Shown here: positions 41,182-50,158 of the stretch, in pieces
Layout of the letters: each line of letters starts with the position of its first letter
Position numbering within the stretch: the stretch's first letter is position 1
NCBI RefSeq assembly: GCF_900115175.1
Contig: NZ_FOYV01000005.1
Location: 33,619 to 97,618 of the forward strand
Origin: Marinobacter gudaonensis
Lineage (GTDB): Bacteria; Pseudomonadota; Gammaproteobacteria; Pseudomonadales; Oleiphilaceae
Length of the DNA stretch: 64,000 nt
Reading direction: 5' to 3'
Program-made: the position numbers and the translations under genes
The notes under the pieces: model-generated
The model's database searches: none
Told to the model about the DNA's origin: nothing
What the model saw: only the letters and a program-made list of their open reading frames with translations

Positions 41182-42291
41182 TTGAGCATTATATTCCGCT
41201 ATCTGATACGCCAGATCATGGTCAGTATGATTGCTGTTTCCGGCATTCTGCTGCTGGTGTTCATGAGTGGCCGTTTCCTGAAGTATCTGGACAGCGCGGC
41301 GCAGGGAAGTATTTCCGCCGGTGTTCTGTTCGAAATCATGGCTTACCGGTTTCCGGGGTTTCTGGAGCTGATTCTGCCCCTTGGGCTGTTTATTGGCATC
41401 CTGCTCGCCTACGGACGTATGTATCTTGAAAGCGAGATGACCGTGCTTTTTGCCTGTGGCGTCAGTGATCGGGCACTTCTTGGCAAAACGCTACTGGGTA
41501 GCCTGCCCGTGATGATCGTTGTCGGTGCCATGAGTCTGTACATCTCCCCCTGGGGCATGAGCCAGGTAGAAAAGATATTCAACGAGCAGCGCAAGGCAAC
41601 GGAATTCGAGATGCTGGCGCCGGGCCGGTTCCAGGACTTTTCCTCCGGTGGCCGTGTTACCTACACGGAGGGGCTCAGCGAGGACAAACGCCAGTTACAG
41701 GGCGTGTTCATTGCCGAGTATGCCGAGGACGGCAAGGGGCTGACGATCATTACCGCCGAGTCCGGCTCCCAGCTGGTGGATCCGGAAACCGGTAGTCGGT
41801 TCCTGATTCTGGAAGACGGCGGCCGGTTTGAAGGCGCAGCGGGTGAGCTGGATTACACCACCATCGATTTTGAAGCCTACGGGCTGAAAATCGAAAGCGG
41901 CCAGGCCGGCACCCGGGAATTGGAGGAGGGCACCAGCACCTGGAGCCTGATGCAGTCGGATCGTCCGGAAGATCGGGCACTGCTGCACTGGCGACTGTCG
42001 CTGCCTCTCATTGTGCCGGTGGTCACCTTGCTGGCCGTGCGACTCAGCCGGGTGAACCCCAGGCAGGGGCGGTTCTTCCACCTGCTGCCGGCGATGCTCG
42101 TCTACATCACCTATCTGGGTCTGCTGATTGTCGCCCGTGACTGGCTGGCGGAGGGCAAGGTGCCAGAGTGGATCGGCATGCTCTGGGTGCACGCGCTGTT
42201 CCTGGCATTCGGGCTCTGGCTGCAGTTTGGTCCGGCCTGGCTGTATCGCCGCCGGCTGACCAGGGAGGGGGCTGCCCATGCGCCGGATTGA
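41182..42291 (+). CDS. lptF: LPS export permease LptF
   Basis: One of the two membrane subunits of the LptB2FG transporter that extracts lipopolysaccharide from the inner membrane. The TTG start at 41182 gives LSIIFRYLIRQIMVSMIAVSG... and 369 residues, the normal length, with GAGAG just upstream; the open frame upstream is not needed. It has three N-terminal membrane helices (about 15-35, 55-75, 95-120), a periplasmic beta-jellyroll region and three C-terminal helices. LptF character: YLDSAAQGSISAGVLFEIMAYRFPGFLE. It overlaps lptG by 14 bases. Confidence 0.94.
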   Translation: MSIIFRYLIRQIMVSMIAVSGILLLVFMSGRFLKYLDSAAQGSISAGVLFEIMAYRFPGFLELILPLGLFIGILLAYGRMYLESEMTVLFACGVSDRALLGKTLLGSLPVMIVVGAMSLYISPWGMSQVEKIFNEQRKATEFEMLAPGRFQDFSSGGRVTYTEGLSEDKRQLQGVFIAEYAEDGKGLTIITAESGSQLVDPETGSRFLILEDGGRFEGAAGELDYTTIDFEAYGLKIESGQAGTRELEEGTSTWSLMQSDRPEDRALLHWRLSLPLIVPVVTLLAVRLSRVNPRQGRFFHLLPAMLVYITYLGLLIVARDWLAEGKVPEWIGMLWVHALFLAFGLWLQFGPAWLYRRRLTREGAAHAPD

Positions 42292-43339
42292 CGGTTATGT
42301 CATGCGCACGGTTGGCGGCGCGATGTTCCTGGTGATGGTGGTGGTGCTGTCACTGGACCTGATCTTCGCGTTCATCGCCGAGCTTGAGGATACCCGGAAC
42401 GATTACCAGACCCTTCAGGCACTCTGGTATGTCGTGATGACACTGCCCCGACGAATCTACGACTACCTGCCCCTCGGGGCGTTCATGGGCTGCCTGGTGG
42501 GGCTGGGCTCCATGGCCAGTTCCTCGGAACTGACGGTGATCCGAGCGGCCGGTGTGTCCCTGAGGCGCATTGTCTGGTCTGCCATGAAGCCGGCTCTGCT
42601 GGTGGTGATTCTCGGTGTACTGATCGGGGAATACGTGGCACCACCGGCCGAGCGTGTCGCCCAGAGCGACAAGGCAGTGGCGCTGGGTGCCGGGAGTAAC
42701 GTGGCATCGGCTTCCGGGGTCTGGCACAAGGAAGGCAATGTCTACATTCACCTGAACGCAGTTCAGCCTAACGGCGTGCTCCATGGCATCTCCCGCTTCC
42801 GGTTCGATGATCAGAGGCAGATGGTGTCGGCCAGCTTTGCCCGACGGGCGATCTACCAGGGCGACCACTGGCTTCTGGAGAACGTTCGCACCACCCGGCT
42901 GGAAGAGTCCCGAACGATTCGGGAAACCTCACCCAGCGAGCGCTGGGAAACCGGGCTCTCGCCGAGTGTGTTGAGCGTTCTGATCGTGAAGCCGGAAAAT
43001 CTCTCCATGACGGGCCTCTATACCTATGCGTCCTATCTCGATGAACAGCGTCTTAACGCCGCGCCTTACTGGCTGGCGTTCTGGAAAAAGGCGTTGATGC
43101 CACTGGGAACGGCGGTGATGGTGCTGGTGGCCATCTCGTTCATTTTCGGCCCGCTGCGCTCGGTAACCATGGGCTTCCGGGTGTTCACAGGGCTGCTGGT
43201 AGGACTGCTGTTCAAATACATGCAGGATCTGCTTGGCCCCATGTCGCTGGTCTACGGCTTCAACCCGATGCTGGCGGTGCTGGTTCCGATTGCGATAAGC
43301 GCGGTGGCCGGCGCCTTGCTGATGCGACGGGCAGGCTGA
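42278..43339 (+). CDS. lptG: LPS export permease LptG
   Basis: Partner of LptF in LPS export. The 353-residue protein has six membrane helices with a periplasmic domain between the third and fourth. MRRIDGYVMRTVGGAMFLVMVVVLSLDLIF at the start (read in parts), the DYLPLGAFMGCLVGLGSMASSSELTVIRAAG block and a GPLRSVTMGFRVFTGLLVGL block near the end are typical of LptG. The start overlaps lptF, indicating coupled translation. Confidence 0.95.
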   Translation: MRRIDGYVMRTVGGAMFLVMVVVLSLDLIFAFIAELEDTRNDYQTLQALWYVVMTLPRRIYDYLPLGAFMGCLVGLGSMASSSELTVIRAAGVSLRRIVWSAMKPALLVVILGVLIGEYVAPPAERVAQSDKAVALGAGSNVASASGVWHKEGNVYIHLNAVQPNGVLHGISRFRFDDQRQMVSASFARRAIYQGDHWLLENVRTTRLEESRTIRETSPSERWETGLSPSVLSVLIVKPENLSMTGLYTYASYLDEQRLNAAPYWLAFWKKALMPLGTAVMVLVAISFIFGPLRSVTMGFRVFTGLLVGLLFKYMQDLLGPMSLVYGFNPMLAVLVPIAISAVAGALLMRRAG

Positions 43340-43357
43340 CCGCGTTAGAGGGCTTTT

Positions 43358-43930
43358 TCAACCGGTTTTGGGCGTCTTGTCCGCGCCGTGCTTCTTGTTG
43401 GCGGTTTCCCTGGGCACGGCAACCACCACACTCCCGGATAACCGATCGGTGACTGACAGACCGTTGATGGGGTAGAACAGGGCGATGATGGCGGGGATTG
43501 AAACCAGCAGAGTAACGGCGCCCACGTAATAACTTGCCAGCAGCGTCAGGAACAACACGGCGGCTGCCGTGATGTAGCGCTTCAGAGCCTGTGTCCAGCT
43601 CACGGACGTTCCGTCCAGATTCTCGATTCTTACCCGCCACACCTGCATGCCCAGGGTTTGGCCAATGCGGGTCCAGAAATAGGCGAAGAACAGGTAGAGC
43701 ACCAGGAACAGCGTGAAGGTAAGGCCGGGATCGCCGGAGATCTGGCCCGCTTCGGCCATCTGTTCGTAGCGTTCCCAGCCGGTTATCCAGCCCGCTACCA
43801 TGGTGTAGCCCCAGGTGGCGACCAGAAGGACGGCAATGCTGATCAGGCCGTCGTAAATAATGGCCAGAGCCCGCTTCAGAGCAGTGGCCGGTGGAAGCAG
43901 TTCCTCGGCGTCATGGAAGCGTCGGGGCAT
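43358..43930 (-). CDS. RDD family membrane protein
   Basis: A 190-residue membrane protein with the RDD signature: ALKRALAIIYDGLISIAVLLVATW at the first helix (Arg-Asp spaced motif), a second helix near residues 90-110 and a third near 145-165. The motif TLGMQVWRVRIENLDG between helices two and three is characteristic. RDD proteins include possible sodium/proton antiporters, but most have unknown roles. It faces lptG and lies divergent from alaS. Confidence 0.85.
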   Translation of the reverse strand: MPRRFHDAEELLPPATALKRALAIIYDGLISIAVLLVATWGYTMVAGWITGWERYEQMAEAGQISGDPGLTFTLFLVLYLFFAYFWTRIGQTLGMQVWRVRIENLDGTSVSWTQALKRYITAAAVLFLTLLASYYVGAVTLLVSIPAIIALFYPINGLSVTDRLSGSVVVAVPRETANKKHGADKTPKTG

Positions 43931-44071
43931 GGATTCTCCTGTGATGTTTCACGTTTTTCCTGTTCTCGGCGTGTGCTAGAGTAGCGGATTTGCACAGGCA
44001 TGTAAGTATTCGTGTTCAATCGCGGACCCGGCGGCTCCCCCGGCGGGTTTCTGGAAAGGTATCAAAGGGCT

Positions 44072-46702
44072 ATGAAAACCGCAGAATTGCGTCAGGCGTT
44101 CCTGGATTATTTCAAACAGCAAGGTCATACCATCGTTCCCAGCAGTTCTCTGGTACCTGCGGATGACCCGACGTTGCTGTTCACGAACGCCGGGATGAAC
44201 CAGTTCAAGGACGTGTTCCTTGGTCGCGAAGAACGCGATTACAACCGGGCGACCACCTCACAGAAGTGTGTCCGCGCCGGCGGTAAGCACAACGACCTTG
44301 AGAATGTGGGTTACACCGCCCGCCACCACACTTTCTTCGAAATGCTTGGCAACTTCAGCTTCGGCGATTACTTCAAGCGCGAAGCCATCAACTATGCCTG
44401 GACCTTCCTCACTGGCAATGACTGGCTGGCTTTGCCCCAGGAAAAGCTCTGGGTAACGGTGTACGCCGAAGACGACGAAGCCTACGACATCTGGAACAAG
44501 GAAATCGGCGTGCCTTCCGACCGCATTGTGCGCATCGGTGACAACAAGGGTGCCCGCTACGCCTCGGACAACTTCTGGCAGATGGGCGATACCGGGCCCT
44601 GCGGTCCCTGCACCGAGATCTTCTACGACCACGGCCCGGACGTGGCCGGCGGCCCGCCCGGCTCGCCGGAAGAAGACGGTGACCGCTACATCGAGATCTG
44701 GAACGTTGTATTCATGCAGTACAACCGTACGGCGGACGGCGAGATGATGAAGCTGCCCAAGCCCTCCGTGGATACCGGCATGGGTCTTGAGCGTATTACC
44801 GCGGTGTTGCAGGGCGTGCACAGCAACTACGAAATCGATCTGTTCCAGGACCTGCTGGCGGCGGCATCATCGGTTCTGGGTGGTGCGGCAACCACCGAGG
44901 CCTCACTGCGAGTGGTGGCTGATCATATCCGCTCCTGTGCCTTCCTGATCGCCGACGGCGTGATGCCCTCTAATGAAGGCCGCGGTTTCGTGCTGCGCCG
45001 GATCATTCGCCGGGCGGCCCGTCATGGCAACAAACTGGGCGCAACTGGTCCGTTCTTCTACAAGCTGACCGGTGCGCTGGTGGAACTGATGGGTGAGGCC
45101 TACCCGCAGCTGGTCAGCAGCCGCACCCAGATCGAGAAGGTGCTGTTGCAGGAAGAGGAGCAGTTTGCCAAGACTCTCGACAAGGGGCTGCGCCTGCTCG
45201 AACAGGACATCGCCGAGCTCAAGGGCACCGAGATTCCGGGCGAGACCATCTTTACCCTGTACGACACCTATGGGTTCCCGGTAGACCTGACCAACGACAT
45301 TGCCCGCGAGCGCGGCCTGACGCTGGATTACGAAGGCTACGAAAAAGCCATGGAAGCCCAGCGTGAGCGCGCCCGCGCGGCCAGCAAGTTCGGAATCGAC
45401 TACAACGCCGAAGGCCTGCGGATCGAGGGTAAGACCGAGTTCACCGGCTATGAACACGTTGACGGCCACGAGAAGATTCGCGCCGTTATCGTCAACGGCG
45501 AAGAGAAAACCGCCGAGGCCGGCGACGAAGCGGTGGTGGTGCTCGAGCGTACCCCGTTCTACGCCGAATCCGGTGGCCAGGTGGGCGATACCGGCCTGCT
45601 GACCTGGAGCGGTGGCCGTTTCCAGGTAACCGACACTCGTAAGGAAGGTGACAACCACCTGCACCTGGGTACGCTGATCGAAGGTGAGCTGTTCCCGGGG
45701 CTGGAAGTGGATGCGCGCATCGACCACCGTCGTCGGGAGCGCACCAAGCGCAATCACTCTGCAACACACTTGCTGCACGCGGCACTGCGCAAGGTGCTCG
45801 GTGAACATGTGACCCAGAAAGGCTCTCTGGTAGACCCGGACAAGCTGCGCTTTGACTTCTCTCACTTCGAAGCGGTGACGCCGGAACAGTTGCGCGAAAT
45901 CGAACGCCAGGTGAACGAGCAGATCCTCGAGAACACGCCGGTACAGACGGAAATTACTGACATGGAGCAGGCTCAGAAGAAGGGCGCCATGGCATTGTTC
46001 GGCGAGAAATACGGCGATGTGGTTCGTGTGCTCAGCATGGGCACCGACAACTACTCGGTGGAGCTGTGTGGCGGCACCCACGTTGGCCGCACCGGCGATA
46101 TCGGGCTGTTCCGCATTACCTCGGAAAGTGGTATCTCCTCGGGTGTGCGCCGTATTGAAGCGGTCACCGGTCTGGGCGCTCTCGAGTGGATTGAGGGCAC
46201 CGAGCGTACCCTGCGCGAGACGGCGCGTCTGGTGAAAGCCACCCGTGAATCCGTGGTTGAGAAAGTGCAGCAAACCCTGGATCGCAATCGCCAGCTTGAA
46301 AAAGACATCGACGCGCTGAAGGCCAAGCTGGCAAGCTCAGCCGGCAGCGACCTGGCGGCATCGGCAGTCGAAGTAGGCGGCCTGAAGGTGGTGGCCTCTG
46401 AACTGGAGGGCGCTGATCGCAAGTCCCTGATGGAAACCGCCGACCAGTTGAAGAACAAGTTGGGCGAGGGCGTGGTTGTTCTGGCCAGTGTTGAAGACGG
46501 CAAAGTGACCCTCGTTGCCGGCGTTACCAAATCTGCCACCGGAAAGATCAAGGCCGGTGACCTGATGAAGCATCTGGCGGCCCAGGTGGACGGCAAGGGT
46601 GGCGGTCGCCCGGACATGGCCCAGGGCGGCGGCAGCGATCCCTCCAAGCTGGCCGAGGCGCTGGCCGGTGTTCCGGCCTGGGTCGAGAAAAATATCGCGT
46701 AG
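44072..46702 (+). CDS. alaS: Alanyl-tRNA synthetase
   Basis: Class II synthetase for tRNA-Ala with editing. The start at 44072 gives [20 protein letters not shown]..., 876 residues, the normal length, with AAAGG upstream; the 20-codon in-frame extension lacks family similarity. It has the aminoacylation core ([15 protein letters not shown]), the editing domain zinc motifs [12 protein letters not shown] and [11 protein letters not shown], and a C-terminal oligomerisation domain. alaS-lysC-csrA is a conserved gammaproteobacterial order. Confidence 0.98.
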   Translation: MKTAELRQAFLDYFKQQGHTIVPSSSLVPADDPTLLFTNAGMNQFKDVFLGREERDYNRATTSQKCVRAGGKHNDLENVGYTARHHTFFEMLGNFSFGDYFKREAINYAWTFLTGNDWLALPQEKLWVTVYAEDDEAYDIWNKEIGVPSDRIVRIGDNKGARYASDNFWQMGDTGPCGPCTEIFYDHGPDVAGGPPGSPEEDGDRYIEIWNVVFMQYNRTADGEMMKLPKPSVDTGMGLERITAVLQGVHSNYEIDLFQDLLAAASSVLGGAATTEASLRVVADHIRSCAFLIADGVMPSNEGRGFVLRRIIRRAARHGNKLGATGPFFYKLTGALVELMGEAYPQLVSSRTQIEKVLLQEEEQFAKTLDKGLRLLEQDIAELKGTEIPGETIFTLYDTYGFPVDLTNDIARERGLTLDYEGYEKAMEAQRERARAASKFGIDYNAEGLRIEGKTEFTGYEHVDGHEKIRAVIVNGEEKTAEAGDEAVVVLERTPFYAESGGQVGDTGLLTWSGGRFQVTDTRKEGDNHLHLGTLIEGELFPGLEVDARIDHRRRERTKRNHSATHLLHAALRKVLGEHVTQKGSLVDPDKLRFDFSHFEAVTPEQLREIERQVNEQILENTPVQTEITDMEQAQKKGAMALFGEKYGDVVRVLSMGTDNYSVELCGGTHVGRTGDIGLFRITSESGISSGVRRIEAVTGLGALEWIEGTERTLRETARLVKATRESVVEKVQQTLDRNRQLEKDIDALKAKLASSAGSDLAASAVEVGGLKVVASELEGADRKSLMETADQLKNKLGEGVVVLASVEDGKVTLVAGVTKSATGKIKAGDLMKHLAAQVDGKGGGRPDMAQGGGSDPSKLAEALAGVPAWVEKNIA

Positions 46703-46807
46703 GCAACTGTTTTCGCGGGCGGACCGGAGTTTATAATTCCGCCCGTTTGTTTCGAGTGGCGGGGCAGGGCCCCGCTGTGAGTTCCCTCTTCCGGATATTG
46801 GACGAAA

Positions 46808-48043
46808 ATGGCTCTGTTGGTTCAGAAATTTGGTGGTACCTCGGTGGGATCCACCGAGCGTATCGAGGCGGTGGCCGAGAAGGTGTGCCGTTTCCGCAGG
46901 GAAGGCCACGATGTGGTGGTGGTTGTCTCCGCCATGAGCGGCGAGACCAACCGGTTGATTGCGCTGGCAAATCAGATCATGGAGGAGCCCACTCCCCGTG
47001 AAATGGACGTGCTGGTCTCAACCGGCGAGCAGGTCACCATTGCTTTGCTCTCCATGGCGTTGCAGAAACGGGGTTGTGAAGCCCGTTCCTACACCGGGGC
47101 GCAGGTGCGGATTGTGACCGACAGCAGCCATACCAAAGCGCGGATCAAGCAGATTGATGAACAGCGCATGCGTGAGGATCTGGACGCTGGCCGCGTGGTC
47201 GTCGTCGCCGGTTTCCAGGGCATTGATGACAACGGCAACATCACCACGCTCGGACGGGGCGGTTCGGATACCACGGCGGTAGCGCTGGCGGCGGCACTGA
47301 AAGCCGACGAATGCCAGATCTACACTGATGTGGACGGTGTCTATACCACCGATCCCCGGGTGGTGGACAGCGCACGGCGGCTGGATCGCATCACTTTTGA
47401 AGAAATGCTTGAGATGGCGAGTCTGGGGTCCAAAGTACTCCAGATTCGTTCCGTCGAATTTGCAGGCAAGTACAACGTTCCACTGAGGGTTCTTTCCAGC
47501 TTCCAGGAAGGCGAAGGCACCCTGATCACTCTTGAGGATGAAAACGCCATGGAACAACCGGTTGTTTCCGGCATTGCTTTTAACCGCGATGAAGCCAAAC
47601 TGACCATATCGGGCGTGCCCGACACGCCGGGCAGCGCGCTGCGCATTCTCAAGCCGGTGAGTGATGCCAACATCGAGGTGGACATGATTGTCCAGAACGT
47701 GGGCGAGGACAACAAAACCGCATTCACGTTTACCGTTCACCGTAACGATTTCAAGCGGGCCAAAGCGGTGCTTGAGGGCGTGGCAAACGAACTGAGCGCG
47801 GGTGAAGTGACTGGTGATAGCAGGATCGCCAAGGTCAGTATTGTTGGTGTAGGCATGCGCTCCCATGCGGGTGTTGCCACCAAGATGTTCGGTGCCCTTT
47901 CCAATGAGGGTATCAACATTCAGATGATCTCCACCTCGGAAATCAAGATTTCTGTGGTGATTGATGAGAAATATCTTGAGCTTGCGGTTCGCGCACTGCA
48001 CAGTGCTTTTGAGCTTGACAAGCCCGGGGTGGAAGAAGCCTGA
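46808..48043 (+). CDS. lysC: Aspartate kinase (lysine-sensitive type)
   Basis: First step of the aspartate family pathway. The 411-residue protein begins ALLVQKFGGTSVGSTERI, the kinase signature, has TLGRGGSDTTAVALAAALKA (about residue 140-165) and ends with two ACT regulatory domains (about 265-405) that would bind lysine and threonine. No lysine riboswitch is visible in the 105 bases upstream. Stop to csrA is about 190 bases. Confidence 0.96.
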   Translation: MALLVQKFGGTSVGSTERIEAVAEKVCRFRREGHDVVVVVSAMSGETNRLIALANQIMEEPTPREMDVLVSTGEQVTIALLSMALQKRGCEARSYTGAQVRIVTDSSHTKARIKQIDEQRMREDLDAGRVVVVAGFQGIDDNGNITTLGRGGSDTTAVALAAALKADECQIYTDVDGVYTTDPRVVDSARRLDRITFEEMLEMASLGSKVLQIRSVEFAGKYNVPLRVLSSFQEGEGTLITLEDENAMEQPVVSGIAFNRDEAKLTISGVPDTPGSALRILKPVSDANIEVDMIVQNVGEDNKTAFTFTVHRNDFKRAKAVLEGVANELSAGEVTGDSRIAKVSIVGVGMRSHAGVATKMFGALSNEGINIQMISTSEIKISVVIDEKYLELAVRALHSAFELDKPGVEEA

Positions 48044-48231
48044 AAACGCAAACGTCAGGTCGGTTTGCGGGGCTCAAGAAGAAAGAGAACCATTGGCTGA
48101 GCTTATGGAGATTAGTGTCCGTATAAGGGAATGTGCTTCTTTTGCACAGCTTGAGTTCTCACTATAAAAGCAAAAAAAGTAGAAATAATGATTTTTTCGG
48201 AACAGGTAGCTCTGGATAGGGAGTAAGGGAT

Positions 48232-48429
48232 ATGTTGATTTTGACTCGCCGCGTTGGCGAAACTCTGATGGTCGGCGACGACATCACCGTCACCGTTCTT
48301 GGAGTAAAGGGCAATCAGGTACGCATTGGCGTTAATGCCCCGAAGGAAGTTGCGGTACACCGTGAAGAAATCTATCAGCGAATTCAGTCGGAAAAAGGCT
48401 CTGAAGAGCCGGAACCCGGTAACAGCTGA
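48232..48429 (+). CDS. csrA: Carbon storage regulator CsrA/RsmA
   Basis: Small dimeric RNA-binding protein that controls translation and stability of many mRNAs through GGA sites. The 65-residue protein begins [20 protein letters not shown] and has [22 protein letters not shown] (about 31-52) with the RNA-contacting Arg residues Arg6/Arg7 and Arg44. The start follows GGATAGGGAGTAAGGG. Typical location after lysC and before tRNA genes. Confidence 0.98.
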   Translation: MLILTRRVGETLMVGDDITVTVLGVKGNQVRIGVNAPKEVAVHREEIYQRIQSEKGSEEPEPGNS

Positions 48430-48438
48430 AAGACCGAA

Positions 48439-48470
48439 AGCCGTTCATGGGAAACCTGAACGGCTTTTTT
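48439..48470 (+). terminator. Terminator after csrA
   Basis: AGCCGTTCA pairs with TGAACGGCT around TGGGAAACC, followed by six T. It lies ten bases after the csrA stop. Confidence 0.9.
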
Positions 48471-48555
48471 GATGGGCGGGGTAAGCGAGGCCGAAAAATC
48501 TCGTGTCAACCCTATGAAAACAGAAAAATTATGGTAGTATACGCCCCGTTCTCAA

Positions 48556-48648
<93 letters not shown>

Positions 48649-48707
48649 TCCCTCCCGGGAAAAGAGACAGGCTGAATTAGCGTTCGGCCACTGCAATCGA
48701 TCAATGT

Positions 48708-48784
48708 GCGGCTGTAGCTCAGCTGGATAGAGTACCTGGCTACGAACCAGGCGGTCGGAGGTTCGAATCCTCCCAGCCGCGCCA
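48708..48784 (+). tRNA. tRNA-Arg (anticodon ACG), copy 1
   Basis: A 77-base tRNA with acceptor stem GCGGCTG/CAGCCGC, encoded CCA, D arm GCTCAGCTGGATAGAGT, anticodon loop CTACGAA (ACG, expected to become ICG) and T arm GGAGGTTCGAATCCTCC. It is 100% identical to the next tRNA, 26 bases downstream. Confidence 0.97.
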
Positions 48785-48810
48785 TCGATCGACACTGCAA
48801 CCAGTTTCAA

Positions 48811-48887
48811 GCGGCTGTAGCTCAGCTGGATAGAGTACCTGGCTACGAACCAGGCGGTCGGAGGTTCGAATCCTCCCAGCCGCGCCA
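48811..48887 (+). tRNA. tRNA-Arg (anticodon ACG), copy 2
   Basis: An exact second copy of the preceding tRNA-Arg, including CCA, immediately followed by a strong terminator. A 3' fragment of the same tRNA recurs at 49054-49072 as part of a local duplication. Confidence 0.97.
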
Positions 48888-48971
48888 TATCAAATAAAAA
48901 ACCCCGCCTTGTGCGGGGTTTTTTATTTGCAGATCTCGGAGTCTGCAAGGATTTGAACCGATAAGAGGTTC
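48869..48971 (+). repeat. 103-base direct repeat, copy A (tRNA-Arg 3' end plus terminator)
   Basis: Starts in the T arm of tRNA-Arg copy 2 (AATCCTCCCAGCCGCG...), runs through the terminator and ends in GATAAGAGGTTC. The same 103 bases recur exactly 185 bases later at 49054-49156. The second copy carries only the last 19 bases of the tRNA. Confidence 0.9.
48892..48928. terminator. Terminator of the tRNA cluster (copy A)
   Basis: A symmetrical AAATAAAAAACCCCGC/GCGGGGTTTTTTATTT inverted repeat with a CTTGT loop, strong in both directions. An identical copy lies at 49077-49113. Confidence 0.92.
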
Positions 48972-49053
48972 GACCGAAGCACACGAAGTGTGCTGAGGAG
49001 CGCCGGAGCCACGCGACGGCGACCCCGAAGGGGTGAGGGCCGAAGGCCCGAAT
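48972..49053 (+). repeat. Cluster of small GAA-loop hairpins between tRNA-derived repeats
   Basis: Within 82 bases: AGCACAC-GAA-GTGTGCT (48978-48994), CGCCG/CGGCG (49001-49021), CCCC-GAA-GGGG (49023-49033) and GGGCC-GAA-GGCCC (49037-49049). Three of the four have the same GAA loop. The cluster is bounded on the left by GAGGTTCGA and on the right by AATCCTCC, the two halves of a tRNA T arm, as if inserted in a T loop. Open frames across this region are spurious. Confidence 0.7.
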
Positions 49054-49156
49054 AATCCTCCCAGCCGCGCCATATCAAATAAAAAACCCCGCCTTGTGCG
49101 GGGTTTTTTATTTGCAGATCTCGGAGTCTGCAAGGATTTGAACCGATAAGAGGTTC
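49054..49156 (+). repeat. 103-base direct repeat, copy B
   Basis: Exact copy of 48869-48971: 19 bases of tRNA-Arg 3' end with CCA, the terminator (49077-49113), and the GGATTTGAACCGATAAGAGG tail. The 108 bases after it, up to the small ORF at 49265, are AT-rich with no clear motif apart from a GAAGGAG ribosome site. Confidence 0.9.
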
Positions 49157-49264
49157 AATTGCTCCCGGTCAATTTAGAATTGATCAATATTTGCACAAAC
49201 CTTGCCTTCACTCCTACGCTTATAAATGCAGGGACATTTATTATCGGAAAGAAGGAGTCGTGCT

Positions 49265-49456
49265 ATGAACAAAACCATCAATGGCTCTTACGATAACCAC
49301 GACCAGGCGAAAAACACCTGGGATGACCTGATTGCCACCGGCATTCCACGAGACAATATCTATCTGGATGAAGAGGCCAAACTGGTCAAGGTCATTGTTC
49401 CGGAGGAGACAGAGCGCGAGGTGCGCGAGATTTTTGATCGCCACAGGTTGCACTGA
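49265..49456 (+). CDS. Small protein of unknown function (63 residues)
   Basis: Starts MNKTINGSYDNHDQAKNTWDD behind GAAGGAG. The product is soluble and charged, with pattern Y-D-N-H-D-Q-A, LIATGIPRDNIYLDEEAKLVKVIV, and a Glu/Arg-rich C-terminal helix (EETEREVREIFDRHRLH). The pattern 'inhibitory-name, swap, heading to IPRDNIY' resembles the short alpha/beta stress-protein domain seen in YflT-like proteins, but this is only a similarity of pattern. Codon use looks native. It is probably a real gene because of the strong ribosome site and independent location. Confidence 0.65.
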   Translation: MNKTINGSYDNHDQAKNTWDDLIATGIPRDNIYLDEEAKLVKVIVPEETEREVREIFDRHRLH

Positions 49457-49492
49457 GCGCCCGGGCGCTCCGATTTAAACCGGGGCGCCCCG
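49455..49492. terminator. Paired GC palindromes between convergent genes
   Basis: Two perfect palindromes, GAGCGCCCGGGCGCTC (49455-49470) and CGGGGCGCCCCG (49481-49492), are also partly complementary to each other (GGGCGC with GCGCCC). They fill the gap between the small ORF and the convergent DUF2058 gene. Without T runs they are weak as Rho-independent terminators, but a hairpin end signal is the simplest reading. Confidence 0.5.
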
Positions 49493-49504
49493 TTCATCAT
49501 TCCA

Positions 49505-50041
49505 TTACCACATCAGGTCATCAGGAATTTCATAGCCGGCGTAAGGGTCATCCTCGCCGGCGTCATCGGCCTCGCGATCGTGCAGGACAACCACAGCGCT
49601 TTCATCCCGTTCCATGATTTTCCGCGCCACTGCTTCGGCCACAATCTCGTATTGATCGTTCACGAAGACAATAGCCAGGCGACCGCGTGAGAGCTGGTCA
49701 ACCATGGTGTCGTCCACGAAGATTTTCTTGATCTTCTTGTCGTGAACGAACTGGTAGGAAGTTTCACCGCGACTTCGATCCAGCCGGTTGGTTTCCACCA
49801 GTTGCCGGATCTGGGCCTGAATGGCTTTTTTCTCGGCTGCCTTCTGCCGCTCGAGGTTTAGCTGGCGATCGCGCTCGGCCTTCTCCTCGCGGGCCTTGCG
49901 CGCCCTAATCTCGGCCTCGCTTTCCTGGACGGCGCCCTTGGGTTGCTGCTTGCGCTGTTTGCGTTTTTCGCTCCGAATGGCCTTGGCTTTTTTCTCGTCG
50001 GCGAGGCCGGCTTTAAGTAGTTGATCCTGCAGGGATGGCAT
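49505..50041 (-). CDS. DUF2058 family protein (YaiL-like)
   Basis: A 178-residue cytoplasmic protein. It begins MPSLQDQLLKAGLADEKKAK, followed by a highly basic and acidic coiled region (about 20-75) and a compact domain with TSYQFVHDKKIKKIFVDDTMVDQLSRGRLAIVF (read in parts). These are features of the DUF2058 family, known as nucleoprotein/polynucleotide-associated YaiL. Function is not established; the basic N-terminus suggests nucleic-acid contact. It is divergent from dbpA. Confidence 0.87.
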   Translation of the reverse strand: MPSLQDQLLKAGLADEKKAKAIRSEKRKQRKQQPKGAVQESEAEIRARKAREEKAERDRQLNLERQKAAEKKAIQAQIRQLVETNRLDRSRGETSYQFVHDKKIKKIFVDDTMVDQLSRGRLAIVFVNDQYEIVAEAVARKIMERDESAVVVLHDREADDAGEDDPYAGYEIPDDLMW

Positions 50042-50158
50042 CAGTTGCTCCGTTCTTTCGTGTCGGATTCTGGTATTCTTGCGGCCAGACGCGCACCATT
50101 ATACGCCCTCACACTCGCCTTCATAGCCAGCTTAGTGCTGATTCCGGAATTTGCTTCT

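Noticed and set aside
46703..46807. Lysine riboswitch before lysC
   Set aside because: The gap is only 105 bases and lacks the conserved L-box core; no long leader is present.
48860..49160. CRISPR array
   Set aside because: Only two direct repeat copies of 103 bases derived from a tRNA end and terminator; no short regular spacers.
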